Assembly (NCBI GenBank): GCA_023435435.1
Contig: JAEYRW010000104.1
Location: forward strand, 1 to 64,000
Direction of reading: 5' to 3'
Length of the DNA stretch: 64,000 bases
Source of the DNA: Bacillota bacterium
GTDB lineage: Bacteria > Bacillota > Clostridia > Christensenellales > Aristaeellaceae
The translations under genes were made by a program, and so were the position numbers. This document shows positions 45,712-54,411 of the stretch, one piece after another. Positions within the stretch are counted from its first letter, which is position 1. Each line of letters begins with the position of its first letter. Under the pieces are notes generated by a model that did no database searches, was not told where the DNA came from, and was given only the letters and a program-made list of their open reading frames with translations.

Positions 45712-47073
45712 ATGAACGGACACGCACTTCTCTCGGACGCGCCCGTAAAGCGCGCGGTGGCGCGCCTGGCCATTCCGTCGGTTCTGAGCGCGATCCTGTC
45801 CATCGCCTACAACCTGACGGACACATATTTCGTGGCGCTTTTGCGCGACACGGCGCAGTTGGCGGCGGTCTCAATTTCGATGCCGGCGATGATGCTGCTC
45901 TCGGCCGCGGTCGGCCTCATTTCTTCCGGCGCGCCCTCCCTCATTTCGCTGCTGGCGGGAGCGGGCAGGGTGAAGGACGCCGCGCACGTACGCTCGTTTT
46001 GCGTGTACGGCTCGCTCCTCATCGGCCTCGTCGCGACGCCCCTCGCCCTCCTTTTGGTCCGTCCCTTCCTCTTCATGCTGGGCGCGCGGGGCGATGTTCT
46101 TTTCTATGCCGCGCGCTATGCGGGCATCGTGGCGGCCTTTTCCGCCGTTGGCGGCACGCAGGGCGCCATGCAGGGCATCCTCAAGGCGGATGGACGCGCG
46201 GCGGAGGCGGGAATTGGAAGCGCATTGGGCATCCTCGCCAACGCGGCACTCGATCCCCTGTTCATTTTCCAATTCAAAATGGGCGTCGGCGGCGCGGCGC
46301 TGGCGACGGGTCTGGGCGGGCTGATTTCCCTTTGCTATTTTGCCGTCCGCCTGCGCGGCACGATTCCCCTGCGGGCAATCAATCCGGGCAAAGCCCTCGC
46401 CCGGCGCTCGATCGCGCTGGGGCTTTCGGGAACGCTCTCCAATGTGCTCACCGCGCTCACGATCGGCGTCTCGCTCCTCTTCGCGGCGGACTACGGCGAC
46501 GCGCTCATCGCGGCCATCTCCGTGGCCTCCAAGGTCTACGCCATCTCCATCACCCTGGCCGCGGCGCTGGCGTTCAGCCTTCAGCCCTTCGTGGGCTACA
46601 ACTTTGCCGCCGAAAAGCGCGGACGCATGCGGCGGGGCATCGCCCTTTCCCTGGGCGTCGGCACCGCCGTCTGCCTCGCCTCGGCCGTGGCATACCTTTT
46701 CTTGGGGGACGCATTCATGCGCGCGTTTTCGGACGATCCGGCGATCATCCGTTCCGGCGCCCGGATGATGCGCTTTTTCGCCATCGGCGTGCCCTTCGCC
46801 TCCCTTGAAATGACCGCGGTGATGTACCTCTCCGCGACCGGTCAGGCGGGGCGCTCCATCGTTGCGGGGTTGGGCCGTCAGCTTGTTCTGTTCTTCCCGG
46901 CGCTGTTTCTCCTGCGGGCGCTTTTGGGCCTCGACGGACTCATGCTCGCCTATCCGGCAACGGATGTCGCCGCGGCCGCATTGGGCGCGGGACTGTGCCT
47001 CCTGCGCGCGCCCGGCGGCGCACAATTGAAAAGGCCCCCGCGGGGGGGCCTGCCGGTCATCGAAAGAACCTGA
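45712..47073 (+). CDS. MATE-family multidrug/sodium antiporter
   Basis: This 453-aa protein starts at the ATG of MNGHALLSDAPVKRAVARLA behind AGGAG. About 12 hydrophobic segments are visible, from AIPSVLSAILSIAYNLTDTYFV (with the family N-terminal Asn-Leu-Thr-Asp) to LMLAYPATDVAAAALGAGLC. GTQGAMQGILKADGR and the internal repeat near LGLSGTLSNVLTALTIGVS fit the MATE two-fold. It exports cationic drugs or metabolites using Na+ or H+. The divergent TetR gene suggests inducible expression. Its 3' end contains the terminator of the opposite strand. Confidence 0.92.
   Translation: MNGHALLSDAPVKRAVARLAIPSVLSAILSIAYNLTDTYFVALLRDTAQLAAVSISMPAMMLLSAAVGLISSGAPSLISLLAGAGRVKDAAHVRSFCVYGSLLIGLVATPLALLLVRPFLFMLGARGDVLFYAARYAGIVAAFSAVGGTQGAMQGILKADGRAAEAGIGSALGILANAALDPLFIFQFKMGVGGAALATGLGGLISLCYFAVRLRGTIPLRAINPGKALARRSIALGLSGTLSNVLTALTIGVSLLFAADYGDALIAAISVASKVYAISITLAAALAFSLQPFVGYNFAAEKRGRMRRGIALSLGVGTAVCLASAVAYLFLGDAFMRAFSDDPAIIRSGARMMRFFAIGVPFASLEMTAVMYLSATGQAGRSIVAGLGRQLVLFFPALFLLRALLGLDGLMLAYPATDVAAAALGAGLCLLRAPGGAQLKRPPRGGLPVIERT
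47029..47050 (-). terminator. Terminator of the zinc-ribbon gene, inside the 3' end of the MATE gene
   Basis: On the minus strand GGCCCCC pairs with GGGGGCC (47033-47050) and TTTTC follows. It lies within the last codons of the convergent MATE gene, so the two genes share sequence at their ends. Confidence 0.7.
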
Positions 47074-47263
47074 AGTATATTACGATTGCCACAACGATCC
47101 ATAGGACAATCGAGATGGGACGTCTGATGCGCTTGATCTGCTCGTCCGTGAGCGACCCGAGCCGGGGCCGGATCTTCTTTCCGCACTTGGGGCAGATTTC
47201 GCTTCCCTCGGGAATCCGCTCCTGGCAGGAAGGGCACGTCATGGTCGGGCGTCCGTCGTTCAT
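47057..47263 (-). CDS. Zinc-ribbon membrane protein (68 aa)
   Basis: The N-terminus has a four-Cys zinc ribbon, MTCPSCQERIPEGSEICPKCG. A basic linker and one transmembrane helix (ISIVLWIVVAIVIYFRFF, ~50-67) follow. It is a common unassigned small protein type in Bacillota. It overlaps the end of the MATE gene by 17 bases on the opposite strand and follows the LCP gene by 15 bases. Confidence 0.85.
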   Translation of the reverse strand: MNDGRPTMTCPSCQERIPEGSEICPKCGKKIRPRLGSLTDEQIKRIRRPISIVLWIVVAIVIYFRFFR

Positions 47264-47278
47264 CGCTTTCGCCTCCCG

Positions 47279-48496
47279 TCACTGATAGATGAAGTTGTAC
47301 AGCTCGTTGGTGTTGGTCTGCAAATCCGTGTCGTAGAGCATGGACTGTTCGTTGCGCGTCTCCTGCTTGTAGGAGTTGTTGACCGGCAGCCGGAACTGCT
47401 CGATGGACTCGAGGTCCGCCTTCATTACGGTGGTCGCGACGGCGAGCAGCTTGTCCATGCTCAGGTTCGTGCGCACATAGCCGAACAGGTCCGTCGCGAG
47501 CCCCATGACTTCCAGCATGTTCTTGGTCTTGACCTTGTCCAGAAGCGCGATGAGCACCGTCCTCTGCCGCTCCGCGCGGGAGAAGTCGCTGTCGATCTTT
47601 CGGATGCGGGCGTAGGCAAGCACCTGGCGTCCGTTGAGGTGGGTATTCTCGCCGAAGGTTTCGAGCCAGACGTTGGTCGCCTCAAGCTCCGATTCGTCGA
47701 TGCCCGCCTTATAGGCAAGCTTCGCCTGCTGGAGCGCGTTTTTGTTGATCTGTTCCATTTCCGCCTCGGTGATGGTGATGTCGACGCCGCCGAGCTTCTC
47801 CGCAATGATGGAGAAGGAGGTAAAGTCCACCATGGCATAATACTGGATGTTCATGCCGAACAGCTCGTTGACCGTCTTCATGGCCAGCTCCGGGCCGCCG
47901 AAATAGTTGGCCGCGTTGATCCGGTAGGTGCCGTTGTACTTCCCGATGTCTGTAAAATCCACCGCCATGTCGCGCATGATGGAGGTGAGTTTGACCTCGC
48001 CGGTGGCGGTGTTCACCGAACAGATGATCATGGTGTCCGTGCGCGAGGATTCGTCCAGCGAGCGCGCGTCGCTCCCGAGGAGCAGTATGTTGAGCCAATT
48101 CTCGTCGAGACCCGATGTAATGTTCAGATCCTCGACGTTCACCATCTCGTCCTCGGTCAGGCCCGCGATGACCGCGTCCTGATCGCCCAACCGTTCCGCA
48201 AGGGAACCCTCCTCGGTGGTCGCCGGTGTTTCGGTTGCGTCAGAAGGCTGATCCGTCGCGGAAAGAAGCGCGTTAGCCGGCGTCGGGGTCGGCTCGACCT
48301 TCGCGCCGTCGCTTTTGTTGTTGAGTACGCCAACCAAAACGCCCGAGCCGATGGCAATGAGCGCAACGATGGAAAGAAATATGTAAAAGCGGCCGGCCAC
48401 GCGCGTACGCCTTTTCCGCTGCGGCGGACGCGCGCCGTTCTGCCTCTGGTCCCCCCGCGGGGCGCCGGGTTGAGATGGCCGTCTGCGATCTGACAT
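47279..48496 (-). CDS. LytR-CpsA-Psr (LCP) family cell-wall polymer ligase
   Basis: This 405-aa protein starts at the ATG of MSDRRRPSQPGAPRGDQ, a basic cytoplasmic tail. A single transmembrane helix follows (FYIFLSIVALIAIGSGVLVG, ~35-55) and a Ser/Thr/Pro linker. The LCP domain has LLLGSDARSLDESSRTDTMI, VKLTSIMRDMAVDF, GGVDITITEAEMEQIN and AYARIRKIDSDFSRAERQR, with the conserved Asp/Arg residues for pyrophosphate binding. LCP enzymes attach teichoic or capsular polymers to peptidoglycan, possibly including the ManNAcA polymer. Confidence 0.93.
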   Translation of the reverse strand: MSDRRRPSQPGAPRGDQRQNGARPPQRKRRTRVAGRFYIFLSIVALIAIGSGVLVGVLNNKSDGAKVEPTPTPANALLSATDQPSDATETPATTEEGSLAERLGDQDAVIAGLTEDEMVNVEDLNITSGLDENWLNILLLGSDARSLDESSRTDTMIICSVNTATGEVKLTSIMRDMAVDFTDIGKYNGTYRINAANYFGGPELAMKTVNELFGMNIQYYAMVDFTSFSIIAEKLGGVDITITEAEMEQINKNALQQAKLAYKAGIDESELEATNVWLETFGENTHLNGRQVLAYARIRKIDSDFSRAERQRTVLIALLDKVKTKNMLEVMGLATDLFGYVRTNLSMDKLLAVATTVMKADLESIEQFRLPVNNSYKQETRNEQSMLYDTDLQTNTNELYNFIYQ

Positions 48497-48567
48497 AACT
48501 GATCCCCCTGTGATGTGAGATGCCATATGGAAAATTATAACCCGCCAGGCGTCATAAATCAAGGCAC

Positions 48568-48599
48568 AAAAATGAGGCGGGCGCGCAGTGCCCCCGCCC
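48568..48599 (-). terminator. Terminator of the MFS-LytTR-tldD-pmbA operon
   Basis: AGGCGGG (48575-48581) pairs with CCCGCCC (48593-48599) and on the minus strand ATTTTTG follows. It ends 7 bases from the pmbA stop. Confidence 0.7.
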
Positions 48600-48605
48600 C
48601 CTTGC

Positions 48606-49958
48606 CTATTTGCCCGCCACGGAAAGCTTCTTTACGAGCACGGAAGGACTGGCATAGTTGCTGTTGGAGGCGGAGCCAAACCTGAGATCGCTCCCCACGC
48701 GGATGATGTCCTTCAAAAGCTGGTAGAAGTTACCGGCCACCGTAATCTGCCGGACAGCCTCCCCGCGGACGCCGTTTTTCACCAGATACCCCCGGGCGCT
48801 CAAGGAAAAGTCGCCGCTGATCTCGTTGGCGCCGGAATGAAGGCCCTGAACGCCCGTAATGAGCAGTCCCTCGCCCATCTCCGCAAGGAGCGCGTCCAGA
48901 ACCTTTTCGCCCGGCGCGATGTAGAAATTGCTGGGCGAGACGCCCACCGGGGACGAATAGGAGGCGCGGGACGCGTTGGCCGTGGTCTTGACGCCCTGCT
49001 TGTTCGCGGTCATCATGTTGTGCATGAGGGTCGTCAGCACGCCCGCACGCACGATTTCCTTTTTGTAGGTGGGCACGCCTTCGCCGTCGAAGGGCATGGA
49101 GCCCGCGGCCTTTGCCCTGTGCGGGTCGTCCACGATGGTCACGCAGTCGGCGGCAATGACCTCGCCTTCGCGGCCCTTCAAGAGGGACATGCCCTTCTGG
49201 GCGCTGTCGGCGGAAAAAATGCCGGAGAACTTCCAGAGAATGCTCGTCATGGCGTCCCAGCGCAGCACGACGGGGCACGCGCCGGAAGCGGGTTTTTCCC
49301 AATGCAGCCCGTCCGTGGCCTCCGAGACAGCCTCCGCGATCATTTCATCCACATCGTATTCGGCGGGGTCGGCGGTCAAAAACAGCTTGAAGGCATTGCT
49401 GACCTCGCCGTCTTCCTTCGCCACCGGCGCGAGGTAGCCGCCCATAATGTTGGCCTCATAGGACGCGTCGAGTCCCTTGGTGTTGGCGATGACGACCTTG
49501 CGGGATTCGGAAAATACGCCGCAGTTTTCCACCTGCTCGATGCGGCTGTCCAGCGCCAGCGCCTTTGTCTCCATGTCCCGGGCGAGCTTGAGCTTCTCCG
49601 CCGCGGTTAGGTCCGCCACCGCCCGGCTGAAAATGTCGAGCTTTTCATACGCGGCCCCGCCCCCGAACAGGAATTGCCGGTCCTCGCTCCCGATGAGCTC
49701 CGCGTTGGTCTTCGCGGCGTCGGTGAGCATTTCGATGGACTCGTCGTCCAGCGCCTGGGTGGAGGCATATCCCATCTTTCCGTTCACCAGCGCGCGAAAG
49801 CCGAGCCCCGCGCCGTCCGAAACGGAATAGTCCACGATTTCGCCCTTGAACACCGACGCGGAAAAGCTCGATCCGCTTTCAAAGTAGACCTCGCACGCGT
49901 CCAGCCCCTTTTCGGCCGCCCGCGCGAACAGTTTATTGATGAATTCTCGCGTTTCCAT
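48606..49958 (-). CDS. pmbA: TldE/PmbA metalloprotease subunit
   Basis: This 450-aa protein forms a heterodimer with TldD that cuts unfolded peptides or matures leader-containing peptides. It begins METREFINKLFARAAEKGLD with the fold's N-terminal domain. TSILWKFSGIFSADSAQKGMS and ATANASRASYSSPVGVSPSNFY mark the PmbA family. Like other TldE members it lacks the HExxxH metal site. It starts immediately after the tldD stop. Confidence 0.93.
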   Translation of the reverse strand: METREFINKLFARAAEKGLDACEVYFESGSSFSASVFKGEIVDYSVSDGAGLGFRALVNGKMGYASTQALDDESIEMLTDAAKTNAELIGSEDRQFLFGGGAAYEKLDIFSRAVADLTAAEKLKLARDMETKALALDSRIEQVENCGVFSESRKVVIANTKGLDASYEANIMGGYLAPVAKEDGEVSNAFKLFLTADPAEYDVDEMIAEAVSEATDGLHWEKPASGACPVVLRWDAMTSILWKFSGIFSADSAQKGMSLLKGREGEVIAADCVTIVDDPHRAKAAGSMPFDGEGVPTYKKEIVRAGVLTTLMHNMMTANKQGVKTTANASRASYSSPVGVSPSNFYIAPGEKVLDALLAEMGEGLLITGVQGLHSGANEISGDFSLSARGYLVKNGVRGEAVRQITVAGNFYQLLKDIIRVGSDLRFGSASNSNYASPSVLVKKLSVAGK

Positions 49959-51341
49959 TTATCTGCCCCCCACCGTCATGCTCGTCACCCGGATCATCGG
50001 CTGGCCGACATTCGTCGGCACCGAGCCGCTCATGGAGCCGCACATGCCCTGCGCCATCGTCATGTTCCTGCCCACCCGGTCGATTTTTTTGAGGATGTCC
50101 GCGCCCCGCCCGATGAGCGTCGCACCGCGCACAGGCCTGTCGATCCTTCCGTCCTTGACCAGATATCCCTCGTCCACCGCGAAATTGAATTCGCCCGTCA
50201 CCGGGTTCACCGAACCGCCGCCCATGGACTTGGCGTAGAGTCCGTCGCCCATGGTGGCGATGATTTCCGCGTCGTCGTGTTCGCCCGCCGCAATGTAGGT
50301 GTTGCGCATGCGGGAGGTGGGCGCGAAGGTGTAGTCCTGCCGCCGGGCGGAGCCGGTGACCGCCATGCCCATGCGCCTGCCGTTCAGCCGGTCAACCATG
50401 TAGTTTTTGAGGATGCCGTTTTCGATGAGCACGAGCTTCGTCGAAGGCGTGCCCTCGTCGTCGACGTTGATGGAGCCCCACTCGTTGGGCATGGTGCCGT
50501 CGTCGATGGCGGTGACGATGTCCGTCGCGATCTTTTCGCCCAGACGCCCCGCGAATTCGGAATTGCCGAACGCCACGGACGTGGCCTCCAGCGAGTGGCC
50601 GCACGCCTCGTGGAAAATGACGCCGCCGAAGCCGCCGTCGATGACCACCGGCATCACCCCCGCCGGGCACATGTCCGCGTGCAGCATCAGAACCGCCTGC
50701 TCGGCTGCCTGCCTGCCCACCGCTTCGGGATCGACGCGGGTGCCGAACAGCTCGAAGCCCATCATCGCGCCGGGGCCGACGTGACCCGTCTGGTTTTCGC
50801 CGCCGCTGGCCGCCACCGCGAAGGCCGCGAGCCTGGTGTATACCCGCCGGTCGGTGACAAAGCGCCCCTCGCTGTTGGCGATGAGCACGGAGCTGTCCCA
50901 GTCGATGAGATTCGCGCGCACCTGCCGGATCTCGGGGGACACGGCGGAAGCCGCCCCATGCACGTCCTCCAGGATCTTCGCCCGCCGCCTGCCCGCCACG
51001 TACATGGGCAGCTCCTTGACGGCATGGATGTTTGCGGCAATCTCTCCGCCCAAACGCACGTCGCGCATCTCGTTCCCCGTGCCGACCGCGTCCGCCGCCT
51101 TGCGCGCGCAGGAGAGAAGGCCCGAAAGCGACACGTCGTTTGTATAGACGTAGACGCTGTTCAGTCCCTTATACACCCGAATGCCCGCGCCGTAGAGCCT
51201 GCCGGTGACGGCGTTCTCGATGGAGCCGTCCACGAGCTGAAGGGACTCGCGCACGTTGTCCTGAAAAAAGAGCTCGGAAAAGTCGCCCCCCGTTTTCAGC
51301 GCCTCGGAAAGCGCCCTTTCGATGTCCGGTCGATTGATCAT
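49959..51341 (-). CDS. tldD: Metalloprotease TldD
   Basis: This 460-aa protein is the catalytic partner of TldE. The zinc-binding motif is IFHEACGHSLEAT (~residue 240) with the HExxxH pattern, and a later Cys/His region near NTYIAAGEHDDAEI. GGGSVNPVTGEFNFAVDEGY is the typical C-terminal block. It is in one operon with an MFS transporter, a LytTR regulator and pmbA. Confidence 0.94.
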   Translation of the reverse strand: MINRPDIERALSEALKTGGDFSELFFQDNVRESLQLVDGSIENAVTGRLYGAGIRVYKGLNSVYVYTNDVSLSGLLSCARKAADAVGTGNEMRDVRLGGEIAANIHAVKELPMYVAGRRRAKILEDVHGAASAVSPEIRQVRANLIDWDSSVLIANSEGRFVTDRRVYTRLAAFAVAASGGENQTGHVGPGAMMGFELFGTRVDPEAVGRQAAEQAVLMLHADMCPAGVMPVVIDGGFGGVIFHEACGHSLEATSVAFGNSEFAGRLGEKIATDIVTAIDDGTMPNEWGSINVDDEGTPSTKLVLIENGILKNYMVDRLNGRRMGMAVTGSARRQDYTFAPTSRMRNTYIAAGEHDDAEIIATMGDGLYAKSMGGGSVNPVTGEFNFAVDEGYLVKDGRIDRPVRGATLIGRGADILKKIDRVGRNMTMAQGMCGSMSGSVPTNVGQPMIRVTSMTVGGR

Positions 51342-51352
51342 ATCGCACCTCT

Positions 51353-52096
51353 TCAGATAAACATTTTTTGCATGAGCTCGTATCTTTCGTGGGTAATGAG
51401 CGCGTCGAGCTTGGTTCCGCGCAGCTTGATGATGTAAGTCCAGCGCCCGTACGGCGAGACGGACTCGACGTGGGCGAGGCTCACGATGTAGGATTTGTGG
51501 GTTCTTAAAAATAAATCCGCGGGCAGCCGCTCCTCAAATTCGGTAAGCGTGTCCCCCGTCACATACTTCTGGCCGTCGTCGGTGTAGACGACGGTGGCGC
51601 GGTCCTCGCGCTGAATGAGCAGAATCGATTTGAGGTCCAGAAAGCTTACGCCGTCCCGGTGCTTGAGCATGAGCCGGTTGGTGGCGGCGCCGGAGGCCAC
51701 GCTCACCTTCTTTTCCTCCAGCTGACCCGAGAGCCTGTCCCGGATGCGGGAAAGCGTTTGAAGGGCACGCTCGGCCTTGAAGGGCTTGACGAGATAATCG
51801 AACGCGTAGACCTCAAAGGCGTTTTTCATGTACTCCTCGTGGGCGGTACAGAACACCATGATGGCGCGCGGGTCCCTGTCCTGAATGGCGCGGGCGCACT
51901 CGATGCCGCTCATGCCCGGCATCTCCACGTCCATGAGCAGCACGTCCGGGCGGCTTTCCTCGTAGAGCCTGAGAAGCTCGTTTCCGTCCGTTGCCTCGCC
52001 GCAGAGTGTGTAGCCCTCCGCGTGCTCGACGATTTTTTTCATGACCAACCGCATGCCCGCGTCGTCGTCCGCGGTTAGAATCCGTATGTCCCGCAT
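51353..52096 (-). CDS. LytTR-family response regulator (no adjacent histidine kinase)
   Basis: This 247-aa protein starts MRDIRILTADDDAGMRL. The receiver domain has the phospho-acceptor Asp in VLLMDVEMPGMSG (~55) and Lys in FDYLVKPFKAE (~105). The C-terminal LytTR DNA-binding domain (~145-247) has FLDLKSILLIQREDRATVVY and PADLFLRTHKSYIVSLAHVE. LytTR regulators often act in peptide quorum sensing or bacteriocin control. Its kinase is not in the window. It lies 13 bases after the MFS gene and 11 bases before tldD. Confidence 0.92.
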   Translation of the reverse strand: MRDIRILTADDDAGMRLVMKKIVEHAEGYTLCGEATDGNELLRLYEESRPDVLLMDVEMPGMSGIECARAIQDRDPRAIMVFCTAHEEYMKNAFEVYAFDYLVKPFKAERALQTLSRIRDRLSGQLEEKKVSVASGAATNRLMLKHRDGVSFLDLKSILLIQREDRATVVYTDDGQKYVTGDTLTEFEERLPADLFLRTHKSYIVSLAHVESVSPYGRWTYIIKLRGTKLDALITHERYELMQKMFI

Positions 52097-52109
52097 TTTC
52101 CCTCCCCGG

Positions 52110-53471
52110 CTAGTCGTTTTTGGGCGTCCGCTTGTCGATGGCCCGGATGCCCGCCACCGCGCAAGCAAGCATCGCCGCCGCGAATACCATGAGCGCCTGT
52201 TTGTTGACCACTTCGAAACCGAAGAAGCGCAAGTGCAGCTTTTCGGTAAAAATCACAAAATACTTGCCGATGGTGACGCCCATGAGCGCCGCAAGATTCG
52301 CCGCCGAGGCATAGAAGCCGATGAACACCGTCTGCCGCTTCTCCGGCATGTTCACGTAGGGAATGCCGGTGAAGCTCAGGTTGATGCCCACCGCGAAGAC
52401 GTACGCCAGCACCTGCGAGAGCGGGTAAAGGATCAGGGTTTTTTTCGTCACGCACGCGAGCACGATGAAGTGGAGCAGGAATACCCCCACCGACAGGTAC
52501 AGCGTCTTGAACCAGCCGTGCTTTGCGAGCACCCTGCGCCAGAGGGGCGTCAAAAACAGCGTCATCGGAATGTTGATCATCGAGATCACGGTGATGTAAG
52601 AGTAGCTCACCCCGAGGTTGCGCAAAAGGTACACCGTGTAATAGGAGCCCGGCATGTTGGCCGCGATGTTCCACAGAAACGTCACCGCCACCGTGCGCAG
52701 ATAGAGCCTGTTATGCATGGGCTCCAGAACCAGGTCGCGCAGCCTGAACTTCGCGCCGGTTGACTCGTAGGGGTACTCGTTGATTCTGAAATACAGGACA
52801 AGCTCCACGGCGCACAGCGCCAGCGCCACGCCGCGCAGGATCATGAAGCCCTCGTAGGCCATGCCGCGCGCGGTCATGAAGTCCACGACCTTCGAGCCCG
52901 CGAGATTGACCGCCACCACCACCGCGCCCACCGTCATCGTGATGACCGAGAAAAAGTGCGGCCGGACGTTCTGCGGAATGGACTGCATGTGCCAGATGGA
53001 GATGCCCGGCGAAATCACCGCGTTTAGAATGTTCACGCTCAAAACCGTGACGGCGAGCATGGTGAGCTTCATCTGACTGGCTGCCGGGAACAGCGGAATA
53101 AGCCCCACAAACAGAACGTTGAGCAGATAAAGCGCGCCGCGCAGCACAATCAGAAGGTTTTTGCGTCTGGCAAACCGCTCCAGAAGCAGCGGCGCGAAAA
53201 ACTGGAGCATGTTCGCGGCGGTGGCGATCATGGTCATAGTGCCGATGAAGGCATCGTCCGCGTTCATGAGGAGCAGAAAGCCCGTCCAGAACGTGCCGCC
53301 CACAAGGTTCGCGATCACGTTGGAGGTGTAGTTACACATGAGCAGCCGCTGCCTGTCCTCGGACATGCGGTCACCCCTCACATACCATCCCTCGGTGAAC
53401 GAATCCCTCGTCCGCCGGACGATACGTCCGAAGTCAATTCTATGCGGTATGTTGAGGCGCAGTTTCTTCAT
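52110..53471 (-). CDS. Major facilitator superfamily transporter
   Basis: This 453-aa protein starts at the ATG of MKKLRLNIPHRIDFGRIV behind GGAGGTTCG. Its ~50-residue cytoplasmic N-terminus (RDSFTEGWYVRGDRMSEDRQ) is longer than usual. About 12 transmembrane segments follow, split by a loop near residue 230-250. Loop motifs such as LLLERFARRKNLLIVLRGAL fit an MFS member. The substrate is unknown. Being first in an operon with a LytTR regulator and TldD/TldE, it may move a peptide or its product. Confidence 0.85.
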   Translation of the reverse strand: MKKLRLNIPHRIDFGRIVRRTRDSFTEGWYVRGDRMSEDRQRLLMCNYTSNVIANLVGGTFWTGFLLLMNADDAFIGTMTMIATAANMLQFFAPLLLERFARRKNLLIVLRGALYLLNVLFVGLIPLFPAASQMKLTMLAVTVLSVNILNAVISPGISIWHMQSIPQNVRPHFFSVITMTVGAVVVAVNLAGSKVVDFMTARGMAYEGFMILRGVALALCAVELVLYFRINEYPYESTGAKFRLRDLVLEPMHNRLYLRTVAVTFLWNIAANMPGSYYTVYLLRNLGVSYSYITVISMINIPMTLFLTPLWRRVLAKHGWFKTLYLSVGVFLLHFIVLACVTKKTLILYPLSQVLAYVFAVGINLSFTGIPYVNMPEKRQTVFIGFYASAANLAALMGVTIGKYFVIFTEKLHLRFFGFEVVNKQALMVFAAAMLACAVAGIRAIDKRTPKND

Positions 53472-53500
53472 CGAACCTCCGGCGTGCATGCTGTCGGTCC

Positions 53501-53529
53501 ATGTTACTTCAAGACGTCCGGAAAGTCAA
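53501..53529 (-). promoter_or_regulatory. Promoter of the MFS-LytTR-tldD-pmbA operon
   Basis: The minus strand has TTGACT (53524-53529), 17 bases and TAACAT (53501-53506), 30 bases before the MFS start. Confidence 0.78.
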
Positions 53530-53551
53530 GCACCTCTGCGTGGAATCGCCA

Positions 53552-54286
53552 TCATTCCGGTTCCACGAAAAAATGGGAATCTCGCTTGAGCGCCGCGTAC
53601 CCCTTTTCCCAGACGGCGCGCGCGTCCATGAGAACGCAGGATGCCCTGAGCACGTTGCCCCGTGCGATCTCGCCGCCCTCGAGCAGAGCCTCCAGCCGGT
53701 CGTAGCGCTGGCGGGTATATCGAAAATAGTGCTTATCGTAGAGCTTTTCGTAGCTGTGAACGCCGTCGTCGACGCGGTAGACGCAGGGCTCGCCGAACAG
53801 ATAGTCCGGCACCACCAGCTCCTCCACGCCGTGCATGGACGTATTCGGGCCGGTTCCGCAGCCGAGGAACAGAATCTTCCCGCCCACGTCCCGCAGCTTT
53901 CGGAACGGCGAATTGGGGCCGACGGGCGTATGATCCAGGTGATGATCGCGCGTCATCTCCTCCGCCCGCGCGCCCTTGGCGCAGCAGGAGTGGGTGGGAT
54001 GGACGCTCCGAACCACGCCCTGGACCCGCGTGCGGAAATACTCCGTCAGGAACCCGACGCACGAGGGCGTCGCCGCGACGTCAAACGCGGGGTTTTGGCG
54101 CGTCACGTCCCGATAGCTCAGCGCGGGCAGCACCAGCGTGCCTTCCGCGCCCAGCGCCTCCACAAGCGCGCCGACGGCCTCATCGGGGGCAATTCCGCCC
54201 AGGGATGAAAACGAGGAATGCATGAGCAGCACATCCCCAGGACGCACGCCCAATGCCCGCAGATCCCGCACCATTTCGTCGTTCAT
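53552..54286 (-). CDS. Aminoglycoside N3-acetyltransferase-like (AAC(3)) protein
   Basis: This 244-aa protein has the AAC(3)/FrbF fold marks: LRALGVRPGDVLLMHSSFSSLG (~8-29), GALVEALGAEGTLVLPAL, RSVHPTHSCCAKGARAEEM (~90-108) and GKILFLGCGTGPNTSMHGVEE (~140-160). Such enzymes acetylate an amine of aminoglycosides or of other substrates using acetyl-CoA. Many chromosomal members do not confer resistance. I chose the ATG of MNDEMVRDL; an ATG 12 codons upstream lies at the expected transcription start. It has its own promoter. Confidence 0.85.
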   Translation of the reverse strand: MNDEMVRDLRALGVRPGDVLLMHSSFSSLGGIAPDEAVGALVEALGAEGTLVLPALSYRDVTRQNPAFDVAATPSCVGFLTEYFRTRVQGVVRSVHPTHSCCAKGARAEEMTRDHHLDHTPVGPNSPFRKLRDVGGKILFLGCGTGPNTSMHGVEELVVPDYLFGEPCVYRVDDGVHSYEKLYDKHYFRYTRQRYDRLEALLEGGEIARGNVLRASCVLMDARAVWEKGYAALKRDSHFFVEPE

Positions 54287-54319
54287 ACCGCGCCACCCGA
54301 TCCTCTTTTTGTTTTCCAT

Positions 54320-54348
54320 ATTATAGCATAACCGGCCTTGCCGCACAA
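54320..54348 (-). promoter_or_regulatory. Promoter of the AAC(3)-like gene
   Basis: The minus strand has TTGTGC (54343-54348), 17 bases and TATAAT (54320-54325), giving a leader of about 30 bases. Confidence 0.75.
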
Positions 54349-54375
54349 GGACGGCCTCCCACCCCCGAAAACGCG

Positions 54376-54405
54376 AAAAACCGCCGCGCCTTTCGGCGCA
54401 GGCGG
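54376..54405 (-). terminator. Terminator of the nfeD-floA operon
   Basis: On the minus strand an 11-position stem with a GAAA loop (54381-54405, one mismatch) is followed by five T. It lies 7 bases after the stop of the 193-aa gene. Confidence 0.88.
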
Positions 54406-54411
54406 CATAAG

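Noticed and set aside
53552..54286. Calling the AAC(3)-like gene an antibiotic resistance gene
   Set aside because: The family includes many chromosomal enzymes without this activity. It stands alone with a normal host promoter and no mobile element.
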